Below, in pieces: positions 1-8,977 of a stretch of DNA of 64,000 nucleotides. The notes beneath the pieces are model-generated. The model saw only the letters and a program-made list of their open reading frames with translations. It was not told the DNA's origin and searched no databases. The stretch comes from Riemerella anatipestifer (GTDB lineage: Bacteria; Bacteroidota; Bacteroidia; Flavobacteriales; Weeksellaceae): assembly GCF_009670965.2 (NCBI RefSeq), contig NZ_CP073239.1, forward strand, positions 1,984,001 to 2,048,000. Direction: 5' to 3'. Numbering within the stretch: the first letter of the stretch is position 1; each line of letters opens with the position of its first letter. A program made the translations under genes and the position numbers.

Positions 1-2505
1 GATTACGCATCTTATGTGATATTAGACCGTGCCATTCCTTCTATTTTTGATGGTTTCAAACCTGTACAAAGGAGGATTATGCACTCTATGAAAGAGTTAG
101 AAGACGGTCGATACAACAAGGTTGCCAACATCGTGGGGAATACCATGAAATATCACCCTCACGGTGATGCTTCCATTACAGATGCCATGGTTCAGATTGG
201 TCAAAAAGAACTTCTTATAGACACACAAGGTAACTGGGGGAATGTCTATACTGGCGACTCCGCTGCTGCTGCTAGATATATAGAGGCGAGATTAACGCCA
301 TTTGCATTGGAAGTTGTATTCAACCCAAAAACAACCCATTGGGTAAAATCTTATGACGGTAGAAATAATGAACCTATAGATTTACCTGTTAAGTTTCCGT
401 TACTTCTCGCTCAAGGTGTGGAGGGTATTGGAGTGGGGCTTTCTACTAAAGTGATGCCACATAACTTTAATGAATTGATAGAAGCCTCTATTGCATACCT
501 TAAAGGAAAGAAATTCCAGCTTTATCCAGACTTTATGACGGGTGGTATGCTAGATGTTAGCAACTATAATGATGGCGAAAGAGGTGGAAGATTAAGGGCT
601 AGAGCTAGGATTATCCAAAAAGATAAGCATACTTTATGCATTACTGAGCTTCCGTTTTCCAAAACGACTAGCGACTTGATTGATAGTATCATCAAAGCTA
701 ACGAGAAAGGGAAGATTAAAATCAAAAAGATAGAAGATAATACTTCTGACCAGGTAGAAATCAACATTCATCTTAATAATGATGTTTCGCCTGATAAGAT
801 GATAGATGCGTTGTATGCATTTACAGATTGTGAGATTTCCATTTCGCCCAACGCTTGTGTTATCGTAGGCGATAAGCCAATGTTTTTGAGTGTTTCGGAG
901 ATTTTAAAAAGAAATACCGACCACACCGTTTCTCTTCTAAAAAGAGAACTAGAAATAGAGCTTGGAGAGTTGGAAGACAAGTGGCATTTTGCCTCTCTAG
1001 AAAGAATCTTTATTGAAAACGAAATTTACCAAGAGATTAAAGGCAAAGACTCTAAAGAAGCGGTTTACGAAGCCATTAACTTAGCACTTCAACCTTTCAC
1101 TAAAAACTTAATGAGAGAAGTGGTTACCGAGGATATTATTCGTCTTACAGAGCTTCCATTTATGCGTATTTCTAGATATGATAGAGATAAAGCATTAGAA
1201 AATATTGCCGCTCTTGAAGGTAAAATGGAGGAAGTTAAGCATCATTTAGCTCATTTGGTAGAGTATGCCATCAATTATTTCCTTAATATCAAAAAGAAAT
1301 TTGGTAAGGATAAAGAACGCCGAACAGAACTTAGAGTTTTTGATACTATTGATGCCACAAAGGTAGCCGTAGCTAACGAAAAATTCTATGTTAATAGGGC
1401 AGAGGGCTTTATAGGGACATCACTCCGAAAAGATGAGTATGTGTTTGATTGTTCCGATATAGACGATATTATTACCTTCAGAAAAGATGGGGTAATGCAA
1501 GTAACTAAGGTAGAGCCTAAAACTTTTGTGGGTAAAGATATTATACACACAGGTGTTTGGAAGAAAAATGATAAACGCACCGTTTATAATATGATTTACC
1601 GAGAGGGTAAAACAGGACCTTATTATATGAAAAGGTTTTCTGTAACCTCCATTACAAGAAATACCGAATATCCTTTAGCTTCGGAAGCTAAAGGTTCAGA
1701 AGTGCTTTATTTCTCTGCCAATCCTAATGGTGAAGCAGAAGTGGTAACAGTTCTTTTGAAGCCTAATGCTAGAATACGAAAAAATAAGATAGAGATAGAC
1801 TTTTCAGATTTAGCCATTAAGGGTAGAAATTCTAGAGGAAATCTAGTCACCAAATATGCTGTAAAAAAGGTAGATTTAAAGGAAGAAGGCGTTTCTACAT
1901 TAGCACCTAGGAAGATATGGTTTGATGAAACGGTAAGAAGGCTTAATGCAGATGCAAGAGGTACATTATTAGGCAGCTTCAAAGGAGATGATAAAATACT
2001 TACCATCAATACTAAAGGTGAGGCTAAACTAATGACTTTTGATTTGATGAATCGTTTTGATGATGAGTATCTAGTGCTTGAAAAATGGAGACCAGACCAA
2101 CCTATTACATGCATCTATTATGATGGCGAAAAAGAAATTTATTTCATTAAGAGATTCTTGCTAGATAATACACTTAATTCTCAAGGGTTTATGCCTAGTG
2201 AACACCCAAAATCCTTTATTGAATTTGTGGGCGTTCAAGACGGTTGTACTGCAGAAATTATCTTCGGAAAAGACAAAACAGGCAAAGAAAAAGACCCTGA
2301 AACTGTAGATATAGACGAGTTTATTGCAGTTAAAGGGATTAAAGCAATGGGGAATCAGTTTGTTAAGGAAAAGGTGAAGTCCATCAATATTACCATTCCA
2401 GAAAGAGAGGAGGAAGAAGAACCTGAAATGGAAGAAAAAGAGCAATCCAATGATTCTGACGATATACCAGAAGAAGGTATTATAGGAGATTTATTTGGAG
2501 GTTAG
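1..2505 (+). CDS. parC: DNA topoisomerase IV subunit A (5'-truncated by window edge)
   Basis: This is the catalytic A subunit of a type IIA topoisomerase, which breaks and rejoins duplex DNA to decatenate and relax chromosomes together with ParE. The frame is open from base 1 (Asp-Tyr-Ala-Ser-Tyr), so the start lies upstream of the window and the GTG at 16 is internal. The active-site tyrosine is codon 277-279 in the context AAARYIEARLT. The helix-turn-helix stretch HPHGDAS precedes it. A coiled-coil gate region spans roughly residues 310-420 of the visible part, and a beta-pinwheel-like C-terminal half follows. No canonical GyrA box is visible, which favours ParC over GyrA. The C-terminus is a Glu/Asp-rich tail. 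The residue after HPHGD is Ala, where Escherichia coli GyrA and ParC have the quinolone-contacting Ser. The spoT-like gene follows 41 bp downstream. Confidence 0.93.
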   Translation, partial: DYASYVILDRAIPSIFDGFKPVQRRIMHSMKELEDGRYNKVANIVGNTMKYHPHGDASITDAMVQIGQKELLIDTQGNWGNVYTGDSAAAARYIEARLTPFALEVVFNPKTTHWVKSYDGRNNEPIDLPVKFPLLLAQGVEGIGVGLSTKVMPHNFNELIEASIAYLKGKKFQLYPDFMTGGMLDVSNYNDGERGGRLRARARIIQKDKHTLCITELPFSKTTSDLIDSIIKANEKGKIKIKKIEDNTSDQVEINIHLNNDVSPDKMIDALYAFTDCEISISPNACVIVGDKPMFLSVSEILKRNTDHTVSLLKRELEIELGELEDKWHFASLERIFIENEIYQEIKGKDSKEAVYEAINLALQPFTKNLMREVVTEDIIRLTELPFMRISRYDRDKALENIAALEGKMEEVKHHLAHLVEYAINYFLNIKKKFGKDKERRTELRVFDTIDATKVAVANEKFYVNRAEGFIGTSLRKDEYVFDCSDIDDIITFRKDGVMQVTKVEPKTFVGKDIIHTGVWKKNDKRTVYNMIYREGKTGPYYMKRFSVTSITRNTEYPLASEAKGSEVLYFSANPNGEAEVVTVLLKPNARIRKNKIEIDFSDLAIKGRNSRGNLVTKYAVKKVDLKEEGVSTLAPRKIWFDETVRRLNADARGTLLGSFKGDDKILTINTKGEAKLMTFDLMNRFDDEYLVLEKWRPDQPITCIYYDGEKEIYFIKRFLLDNTLNSQGFMPSEHPKSFIEFVGVQDGCTAEIIFGKDKTGKEKDPETVDIDEFIAVKGIKAMGNQFVKEKVKSINITIPEREEEEEPEMEEKEQSNDSDDIPEEGIIGDLFGG

Positions 2506-2546
2506 AGGTATATAAATTTTTTATGTTGGTTTTAAAGTAGAAATAT

Positions 2547-4754
2547 ATGGTTTACGATTTAGAAAAAGAAAATAAAGAGATTTTGGCAAGGTATAAGGAT
2601 TTAATTTCCAATACTTACAGAACTCTCAACGAAGAGCAAAATAAGCTCATTCGTAAAGCTTTTGATATAGCACTAGATGCACACAAAGATCAGAGGCGAA
2701 AAACAGGTGAGCCATATATCTACCACCCGATCGCTGTAGCAAAAATAGTTGCCGAAGAGATAGGTTTGGGAGCAACTTCCATTGCTTGTGCTTTATTGCA
2801 CGATGTTATAGAAGATAGTGACTATACCTACGAAGACATCAAAAAAATATTCGGAGAGAAAATAGCCAGTATTGTTAATGGATTAACGAAAATTTCGGTG
2901 ATGAACAACCAGAATATTTCTATACAATCCGAGAACTACCGAAAGTTGTTACTTACATTATCCGAAGATTTTAGGGTTATTTTGGTTAAAATTGCAGACC
3001 GCTTACATAATATGAGGACGCTGGATAGTATGCGTCCAGACAAACAGAAAAAAATAGCTTCCGAAACGGTTTACATTTATGCTCCATTAGCTCATAGGCT
3101 AGGGCTTTATAATATTAAATCAGAATTAGAAGATTTATCTTTAAAATATAATAATCCTGAGGTTTATACAGAAATTACCAGCAAACTAGATTTAGCCAAA
3201 GAGCAAAGAGAAGGCTATCTAGAGGAATTTAAAAATGAAGTTTCTGAATACCTTTCTAAAGAAGAATTAGATTTCAAAATAAAAGGAAGAACCAAAGCTA
3301 TTAGCTCCATTTATAGAAAAATGTTGAAGCAAAATGTGGGCTTTGAAGAGGTTTATGATAACTACGCTATTAGGATTATTTACAAATCTGACCTTAAAAA
3401 TGAGAAGTTTTTAGCGTGGAAAATCTATTCCATTGTTACAGACCTTTATAAGAGTAACCCTCAGAGAATGCGAGATTGGATTTCTGCTCCTCGTTCCACT
3501 GGATATGAAAGTCTTCACCTCACGGTATTAGGTCCTGACAACAAGTGGATAGAAGTGCAGATTCGTTCTGAAAGAATGGACGAAATTGCTGAAAAAGGGG
3601 TAGCAGCTCATTATAAATATAAGGAAGGGTTCAGACGAAATAGTGATGATACCAATTTTGAGCAATGGGTAACTCAGATTAGGGAGGTTCTTGAAAATCA
3701 AGAAATGATGTCAACCTCCGAACTGCTAGATGATATTAAACTCAATCTTTATTCTAAAGAAGTTTTTGTCTTCACTCCAAAAGGCGAGGTTACTATTTTA
3801 CCTAAAAATGCTACCGCATTAGACTTTGCGTTTTCTGTGCATACAGATTTGGGTATGAAATGTTTAGGAGCTAAAATCAATGGGAAATTAGTTCCAATCA
3901 GTTATGTACTAAAAAATGGAGACCAAATAGAAATTCTATCTTCTAACAATCAAAGACCTAAACAAGACTGGCTGGATTTTGTAGTAACTTCTAAAGCTAA
4001 ATCAAAGATTAAGAATGCTTTAAATATAGAAAGAAATCAGCGTGTTGCAGAAGGAAAGGAAATTCTACAAAGAAAACTGAAAAGTGCAAAAATTGCATTT
4101 AGTGAGGAGGAAGTTAATAATCTACAAAAGTATTTCGCACTCAAGACTTCACAAGAGCTATTTCTTAAATTTCATGATGGTAGCCTAGATATCGGTGATT
4201 TAAAAAGATATTCAGAAAGAAAGAGTATTTTCTCTTCGCTTCTTCAAAAATTCCGAAAAATCCCAATCAAATCTCAAAATATAAAAGAGGAAAATCCTTA
4301 TCAAAACCTCGATTTAATTGTTTTTGGTAAAGATGAAGAAAAACTCAACCATACTTTTGCCAAATGTTGTACGGTAGTGCCAGGAGATAAAATATTTGGT
4401 TTTTTAACCATTTCAGATGGTATTAAAGTGCATAATGATAATTGTCCAAACGCTGTAAATCTACGAGCTAACTATGATTATCGTGTTTTAACTGCAAAAT
4501 GGGTAAATGCTGAGAGCTTTAGTAACCGCGTTAAAATACAAGTAGAAGGCTTAGATAGAATGGGAATGATAAATGATATTACCAAAATTATTACTAATGC
4601 GATGAGTATTGACATGAGGAGCTTTAGTATCGAGTCTACCGATGGGATTTTTACAGGGCAAATAAGCCTAGAAGTTAAAAGCAAGGACCAACTAGAGGAA
4701 ACTATTAAACATCTTAGAAGGATAGAGGGAGTCACTAGTGTAAAAAGAATCTAA
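2547..4754 (+). CDS. RelA/SpoT-family (p)ppGpp synthetase/hydrolase
   Basis: This cytoplasmic enzyme makes and degrades the alarmone (p)ppGpp in the stringent response. At 735 aa it has the full long-RSH length. An HD hydrolase domain occupies about residues 40-190, with the metal-binding motifs YHPIAVAKI and LLHDVIEDS intact. A synthetase domain follows at about 235-355 (YDNYAIRIIYKS, then STGYESLHL and VQIRSERMDEIAEKG). A TGS domain lies at about 395-460 (VFVFTPKGEV) and a C-terminal ACT domain at about 665-735. Because the HD residues are intact, it is probably the bifunctional SpoT/Rel type, as expected for a Bacteroidota genome. The ATG at 2547 begins just before the conserved N-terminal helices. 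It sits 41 bp after parC and 30 bp before nhaA, so co-transcription is plausible. Confidence 0.93.
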   Translation: MVYDLEKENKEILARYKDLISNTYRTLNEEQNKLIRKAFDIALDAHKDQRRKTGEPYIYHPIAVAKIVAEEIGLGATSIACALLHDVIEDSDYTYEDIKKIFGEKIASIVNGLTKISVMNNQNISIQSENYRKLLLTLSEDFRVILVKIADRLHNMRTLDSMRPDKQKKIASETVYIYAPLAHRLGLYNIKSELEDLSLKYNNPEVYTEITSKLDLAKEQREGYLEEFKNEVSEYLSKEELDFKIKGRTKAISSIYRKMLKQNVGFEEVYDNYAIRIIYKSDLKNEKFLAWKIYSIVTDLYKSNPQRMRDWISAPRSTGYESLHLTVLGPDNKWIEVQIRSERMDEIAEKGVAAHYKYKEGFRRNSDDTNFEQWVTQIREVLENQEMMSTSELLDDIKLNLYSKEVFVFTPKGEVTILPKNATALDFAFSVHTDLGMKCLGAKINGKLVPISYVLKNGDQIEILSSNNQRPKQDWLDFVVTSKAKSKIKNALNIERNQRVAEGKEILQRKLKSAKIAFSEEEVNNLQKYFALKTSQELFLKFHDGSLDIGDLKRYSERKSIFSSLLQKFRKIPIKSQNIKEENPYQNLDLIVFGKDEEKLNHTFAKCCTVVPGDKIFGFLTISDGIKVHNDNCPNAVNLRANYDYRVLTAKWVNAESFSNRVKIQVEGLDRMGMINDITKIITNAMSIDMRSFSIESTDGIFTGQISLEVKSKDQLEETIKHLRRIEGVTSVKRI

Positions 4755-4784
4755 TTTTTTAATTTGATAAAAAATAAATATTTT

Positions 4785-6137
4785 ATGGAACAACCTAAAA
4801 TTCATTTAACTCCAGCAGATAAGTATATTGTAAGACCAGTAAATAAGTTTATTAGTAAATCCACAACGGGTGGTATAGTGTTATTTATTGCGGCTTTAAT
4901 TGCGATATTTTTTGCTAATTCTGAATGGAGTGAAGAGTACAATCATTTTTGGCATCAGCATATAGTAATTAGTCTAGGCGAATTTTCTTTAGACCTATCA
5001 TTACACCATTGGATAAATGATGGGCTTATGGCCATATTTTTCTTTGTGGTAGGGTTAGAACTTAAAAGAGAATTGACTAACGGTGAGTTGGCTTCTCCTA
5101 AAAAAGCAATGCTCCCAATTATAGCAGCTATTGGAGGTATGCTTTTCCCTGCTCTTATTTATACTTTCTTTAATAATGGTACAGATGCAGCACACGGTTG
5201 GGGAATTCCTATGGCAACGGATATTGCCTTCGCACTTGGCGTAATGTACCTATTGGGAAACAAAGTCCCTTTGCCACTGAAGGTATTTTTAACAGCTTTG
5301 GCTATTGTGGATGATTTAGGAGCAGTTTTAGTAATAGCTATATTTTATACTAATGAATTACATATGGGATACCTAAGCCTAGGGCTTGGTATTTTTGCAC
5401 TGATGCTATTTTCTAACAAAATAGGTATTAAAAGTATCATTCATTACGCTATATTAGGGATAGGTGGTGTTTGGCTTTGCTTTTTAATGTCTGGAGTACA
5501 CGCTACTATTGCAGCCGTTTTAGCGGCTTTTGCCATTCCTGCTAACGCTAGAGTTAATGAAAGCTATTTTGTATATAAAATGAGAGAACTCAGAGACAAA
5601 TTCCTAAGTATAGATCCTGATGAAAAGCACGAAGATTTAACTGATGAACAAATTCGTGTAGTGGAGGATATGCATGATTTAACAAAAGAAACCATACCTC
5701 CTTCTCAGCGTTTGGAACATGGTATGCATAGCTTTGTGAGTTTTATTGTGATGCCTATTTTCGCATTATGTAATGCGGCTATTCCTATCTCTTTTGATAA
5801 TGGATTGAGTTTGGTTACCATCGGAGTTATTTTAGGGTTATTACTCGGAAAAGTCTTAGGTATATTTGGATTATTAGGTGCTTTGATAAAACTGAAAATA
5901 GTTAAAAAAACAGAAGGTTTGTCTATGAAAAACCTGTTAGGAGTCGCTTTTTTAGCTTCTATAGGATTTACGATGTCTTTATTTATCACAGAATTAGCCT
6001 TCGATACTAAACTACACCCAGAATATGTTCCAGAAGCTAAAATGGGGATTATTATAGCTTCTCTCATAGGAGGGATTGCAGGTTATCTTATTCTAAGCAC
6101 TAATAAGGAAGAGAAAAAAGGAGGAGAAAATATTTAG
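4785..6137 (+). CDS. nhaA: Na+/H+ antiporter NhaA
   Basis: This inner-membrane antiporter exchanges cytoplasmic Na+ for external H+, giving salt and alkaline pH tolerance. The protein of about 450 aa has roughly a dozen hydrophobic segments. The key aspartates are visible in ATDIAFALGV (equivalent to Asp133 of E. coli NhaA) and in AIVDDLGAV (the Asp163-Asp164 pair). A charged loop of about 70 residues, rich in Asp and Glu (around residues 255-320), separates the two membrane halves and is longer than in E. coli NhaA. A TTG seven codons upstream (4764) is in frame, but the ATG at 4785 gives the normal N-terminus. A perfect hairpin follows the stop codon and separates it from the convergent lipoprotein gene. 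Confidence 0.94.
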   Translation: MEQPKIHLTPADKYIVRPVNKFISKSTTGGIVLFIAALIAIFFANSEWSEEYNHFWHQHIVISLGEFSLDLSLHHWINDGLMAIFFFVVGLELKRELTNGELASPKKAMLPIIAAIGGMLFPALIYTFFNNGTDAAHGWGIPMATDIAFALGVMYLLGNKVPLPLKVFLTALAIVDDLGAVLVIAIFYTNELHMGYLSLGLGIFALMLFSNKIGIKSIIHYAILGIGGVWLCFLMSGVHATIAAVLAAFAIPANARVNESYFVYKMRELRDKFLSIDPDEKHEDLTDEQIRVVEDMHDLTKETIPPSQRLEHGMHSFVSFIVMPIFALCNAAIPISFDNGLSLVTIGVILGLLLGKVLGIFGLLGALIKLKIVKKTEGLSMKNLLGVAFLASIGFTMSLFITELAFDTKLHPEYVPEAKMGIIIASLIGGIAGYLILSTNKEEKKGGENI

Positions 6138-6162
6138 AGTTTTCTTATCAATATCATAATAA

Positions 6163-6196
6163 AAATAAGCGGAAAATATTATTTTTCCGCTTATTT
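6163..6196. terminator. Bidirectional terminator between nhaA and the lipoprotein gene
   Basis: A perfect 14-bp inverted repeat lies at 6163-6176 and 6183-6196 with a 6-nt loop. The stem core is AAGCGGAAAA/TTTTCCGCTT, with A and T runs at the outer edges, so it can stop transcription from both convergent genes. Confidence 0.85.
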
Positions 6197-6217
6197 AATG
6201 ATACTAGTAAACTTATA

Positions 6218-6805
6218 TTATTGTTTCTTGTTTACTTCTAATTTTAACTCCTGTGTATTGGGATTGTATTTGAATAATCCAAAGTAAGAGGGGCAACAGT
6301 GAGCATCTCCTTCAACTTCAATTGTAACCTCTCCATTTATGGTTCCATCGAATGATTCAAAAAAAGTTAAGAGATTATTTACCGAAGGAATATTTTTTTC
6401 TGCCAATTGGTTGATTATTTTTCCTTCTATTCTCTCTGTCAGTTTTACATCTTGATAATATTCTCCATCATTTGAAAATATTAACACAGAATGATCTGAT
6501 GATAAATGGTTACTACCATTACAAGGATCCCCTATTCTCATGCTGACAAATGCATCCTCTATACCATCTTTATTAAAATCTTTTTTGAAAATTTTTATTT
6601 CATCTGAAATTCCATATGCTTTATCTGGATTTTCTTTTCTCCATTTCATGAAATCGTCATAACAAGGAGGACCTAACTCTCCTGTTAAAACTAATCCCTT
6701 CTTCCACTTTTCAATTTCATTATCTAATGATAGCTTTTTCTGTTGAGTAGTACAGCTCAGAAAAGTAGTTGAGCAGATAACTAAAGTTAAAATTGTTTTT
6801 TTCAT
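6218..6805 (-). CDS. Predicted lipoprotein of unknown function with a DxNxDG loop
   Basis: I do not recognise a named family. The 195-aa product starts with a lipoprotein signal (MKKTILTLVICSTTFLSC), with the lipobox cysteine at residue 17, so it is probably anchored in a membrane facing the periplasm or surface. About residues 75-90 read DFNKDGIEDAFVSM, a calcium-binding-like DxNxDGxxD loop of the kind seen in EF-hand-like and FG-GAP-like proteins. A CC pair near residue 170 (DAHCCPSYFG) and a CYDD segment near residue 49 could form disulfides. It is a single gene, convergent with nhaA, with 187 bp of AT-rich DNA upstream where I see no clear promoter. Function cannot be assigned. Confidence 0.75.
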   Translation of the reverse strand: MKKTILTLVICSTTFLSCTTQQKKLSLDNEIEKWKKGLVLTGELGPPCYDDFMKWRKENPDKAYGISDEIKIFKKDFNKDGIEDAFVSMRIGDPCNGSNHLSSDHSVLIFSNDGEYYQDVKLTERIEGKIINQLAEKNIPSVNNLLTFFESFDGTINGEVTIEVEGDAHCCPSYFGLFKYNPNTQELKLEVNKKQ

Positions 6806-6992
6806 TTATCAAAAATTTTAGAGTTAAATATTCAAATTACATATAATAATTAAATTGAAAAATATAAATAAACAATCATTATATAAACTTCATAAACACA
6901 CACCTTTTCATTTCTTTCAAAAATCTACCACAAAAATGGGGACAGAATAAAGAATAACCCTAATAAATTGTTTATATCAAACTAATATTAGT

Positions 6993-7928
6993 TTATAACA
7001 TCTTCAGGTTATTTACCTCAAGTTCGGTAAGGATACGCCAATGTCCTCTTTTGATATTTTTCTTGGTAAGCCCTGCAAACATCACTCTATCTAATGCCTC
7101 AACTTCGTAGCCTAACCTTTGGAATATCCTTCTAATCACTCTATTCCAACCGATATGGATTTCTATCCCAATTTCATTTTTAGGTTTACCGTCTATATAA
7201 GAAATGCTATCCACCTCTGCAACACCTTCTTCCAATCTAATCCCTTTGGCTATAGTCGCCATATCTTCGCCTGTAAGCTTTCTGTCTAAGGTAACATGGT
7301 AAATTTTCTTTATATTGAAAGATGGGTGAGTAAGTTTCTTGGTAAGATGTCCATCATTAGTGAGTAGAATAACGCCCGTTGTTTGCCTATCTAAACGCCC
7401 CACAGGGAAAATTCTATAGGGAGAAGCATTCGCTGTTAAATCCATTACGGTTTTTCTAGCTTTCTCATCTTTTGTGGTAGAGATGTAGCCTTTAGGTTTG
7501 TTGAGAAGTACATACACGGGCTTTTCAGGTGTAATGCTCTGTCCATCGAAAACCACTTTATCTGTTTTTTGTACTTGATAACCTAGTTCGGTTACTACTT
7601 TACCATTGATTTCAACTAAACCTTGCTGTATCAATTCGTCAGCCTCTCGTCTGCTACAAATCCCTGAATTAGCAATGTATTTATTAAGTCTGATGGTATC
7701 TTTAGGCTGTTGTACAAGTTTATTTATTCTTCTTTTTTGGACAAAAGCTCTGGCTCTGTCGGCTTCTTTATCATCAAATCTTCTTCCGCCTCTACGGTCT
7801 CCTTTTACATATTTATCTCTAGAATCAAAATCTCTACCTCCTAATTTTGAGCCACGAGAGTTCTCAGTATTCCCTCTTTTTTGATTTGTTCTTGATTTTC
7901 CTGAAAAATTTTTGCGTTCTCTGCTCAT
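6993..7928 (-). CDS. rluB: rRNA pseudouridine synthase, RluB/RsuA family
   Basis: This enzyme converts a specific uridine of ribosomal RNA (23S rRNA for RluB) to pseudouridine. The first 70 or so residues are low complexity and rich in Arg, Lys and Gly, a Bacteroidota-style extension that probably binds RNA. An S4 RNA-binding domain follows (IRLNKYIANSGICSRREADEL, about 78-140). The catalytic domain then carries VGRLDRQTTGVILLTNDG, with the catalytic Asp inside the GRLDRxTxG motif, and ends with RIFQRLGYEVEALDR. Length is 311 aa against about 240-290 for enterobacterial members, the excess being the N-terminal tail. The RluB versus RluE/RsuA choice rests on overall resemblance only. A TAnnTTTG box lies 22 bp upstream. 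Confidence 0.88.
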   Translation of the reverse strand: MSRERKNFSGKSRTNQKRGNTENSRGSKLGGRDFDSRDKYVKGDRRGGRRFDDKEADRARAFVQKRRINKLVQQPKDTIRLNKYIANSGICSRREADELIQQGLVEINGKVVTELGYQVQKTDKVVFDGQSITPEKPVYVLLNKPKGYISTTKDEKARKTVMDLTANASPYRIFPVGRLDRQTTGVILLTNDGHLTKKLTHPSFNIKKIYHVTLDRKLTGEDMATIAKGIRLEEGVAEVDSISYIDGKPKNEIGIEIHIGWNRVIRRIFQRLGYEVEALDRVMFAGLTKKNIKRGHWRILTELEVNNLKML

Positions 7929-7950
7929 ACTTGTAACTAATTATGTTTTG

Positions 7951-7958
7951 CAAAGATA
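7951..7958 (-). promoter_or_regulatory. -7 promoter box of the rluB-like gene
   Basis: CAAAGATA on the plus strand reads TATCTTTG on the minus strand, an exact match to the Bacteroidota TAnnTTTG -7 element. It would give a leader of about 18 nt. No good TTG -33 element is seen. Confidence 0.6.
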
Positions 7959-8097
7959 CAATTTTTTAGAGGTTATTAGAGGCTACTTATAAAATTAGAT
8001 GTTTGTGTGAGATACTTGGATAGACTTTTTATCACTAAATTCCACTAAAGTTTGTAACACTTTTGATAATAGAGCTACTTATATAAGAAAAATTATT

Positions 8098-8973
8098 ATG
8101 AACTTGAAAATTTCAAATTTAACCAAAGCTTATAGCAATGGAGTGAAAGCCCTTAACGGAGTTAATTTAGAAATAGGGAACGGAATGTTTGGACTATTAG
8201 GTCCCAATGGGGCAGGTAAGTCATCTCTAATGAGAACTATTGCTACTTTACAAATGCCCGATGAAGGCGAAATTTATTTTGGTAACATCAATGTTTTAGA
8301 GGACAAAATGGCATTGAGGAAGGTGCTGGGCTATCTTCCGCAAGAGTTTGGAGTCTATCCAAATATGTCGGCTCAAAGTTTATTAGATTATTTCGCTCGT
8401 TTAAAAGGAATTACAAACGCTTCTGAAAGAGAAACTATGATTAAAGAAGTGCTACAAATTACCAACTTGTACGATGTGAAAGATAAAAGTGTGAGTGGAT
8501 ATTCTGGCGGTATGAAACAAAGATTTGGTATTGCTCAACTATTACTCAATAATCCTCAACTGATTATAGTAGATGAACCTACGGCAGGGCTAGATCCTTC
8601 GGAAAGAAGTCGTTTCCTTAATGTTTTAAGAGAAATAGGCACTAAGCATACCGTTATATTTTCTACCCATATAGTAGATGATGTAAGAGAGCTTTGTAAT
8701 GATTTAGCAGTGCTTAACGGTGGAAATATACTTTTTAGAGGAACACCTAAGCAAGGGGAAGAAATGTTGAAAGGAAAAGTGTGGAGCCGTATTATCAACC
8801 GAGAAAATTATGATGATTTTAATGAAAAATACAACTTGCTTTCCTCTAAATTTAATGAAGATAACACACTCAACATAAGGGTTTATGCTGAACAGCAACC
8901 TAATGAAACCTTTGAGGAAGTGAAGCCTATGTTAGAAGATGTTTACTTTGTTTCACTAAAAAACGACCAATAG
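8098..8973 (+). CDS. ABC transporter ATP-binding protein
   Basis: This is the ATPase subunit of an ABC exporter of the ABC-2 type. Its 291 aa contain Walker A (GPNGAGKSS, about residue 40), the Q-loop (YLPQEFG), the signature YSGGMKQRFGIAQ, Walker B with the catalytic Glu (IIVDEPTAGLDP), and the switch His (FSTHIVDD). A further 80 or so residues after the nucleotide-binding domain are typical of CcmA-like ATPases. The stop is only 4 bp from the start of the giant permease/peptidase gene, so the two form one transporter operon. The substrate is unknown. Confidence 0.92.
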   Translation: MNLKISNLTKAYSNGVKALNGVNLEIGNGMFGLLGPNGAGKSSLMRTIATLQMPDEGEIYFGNINVLEDKMALRKVLGYLPQEFGVYPNMSAQSLLDYFARLKGITNASERETMIKEVLQITNLYDVKDKSVSGYSGGMKQRFGIAQLLLNNPQLIIVDEPTAGLDPSERSRFLNVLREIGTKHTVIFSTHIVDDVRELCNDLAVLNGGNILFRGTPKQGEEMLKGKVWSRIINRENYDDFNEKYNLLSSKFNEDNTLNIRVYAEQQPNETFEEVKPMLEDVYFVSLKNDQ

Positions 8974-8977
8974 GCTT

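Noticed and set aside
1..18. GTG at 16 as the start of parC
   Set aside because: The frame is open to base 1 with conserved residues (Asp-Tyr-Ala-Ser-Tyr), so the true start is upstream of the window.
1707..2114. Minus-strand open frame of 135 codons inside parC
   Set aside because: It is an antisense shadow of a conserved gene, with no recognisable domain and no promoter or start context.
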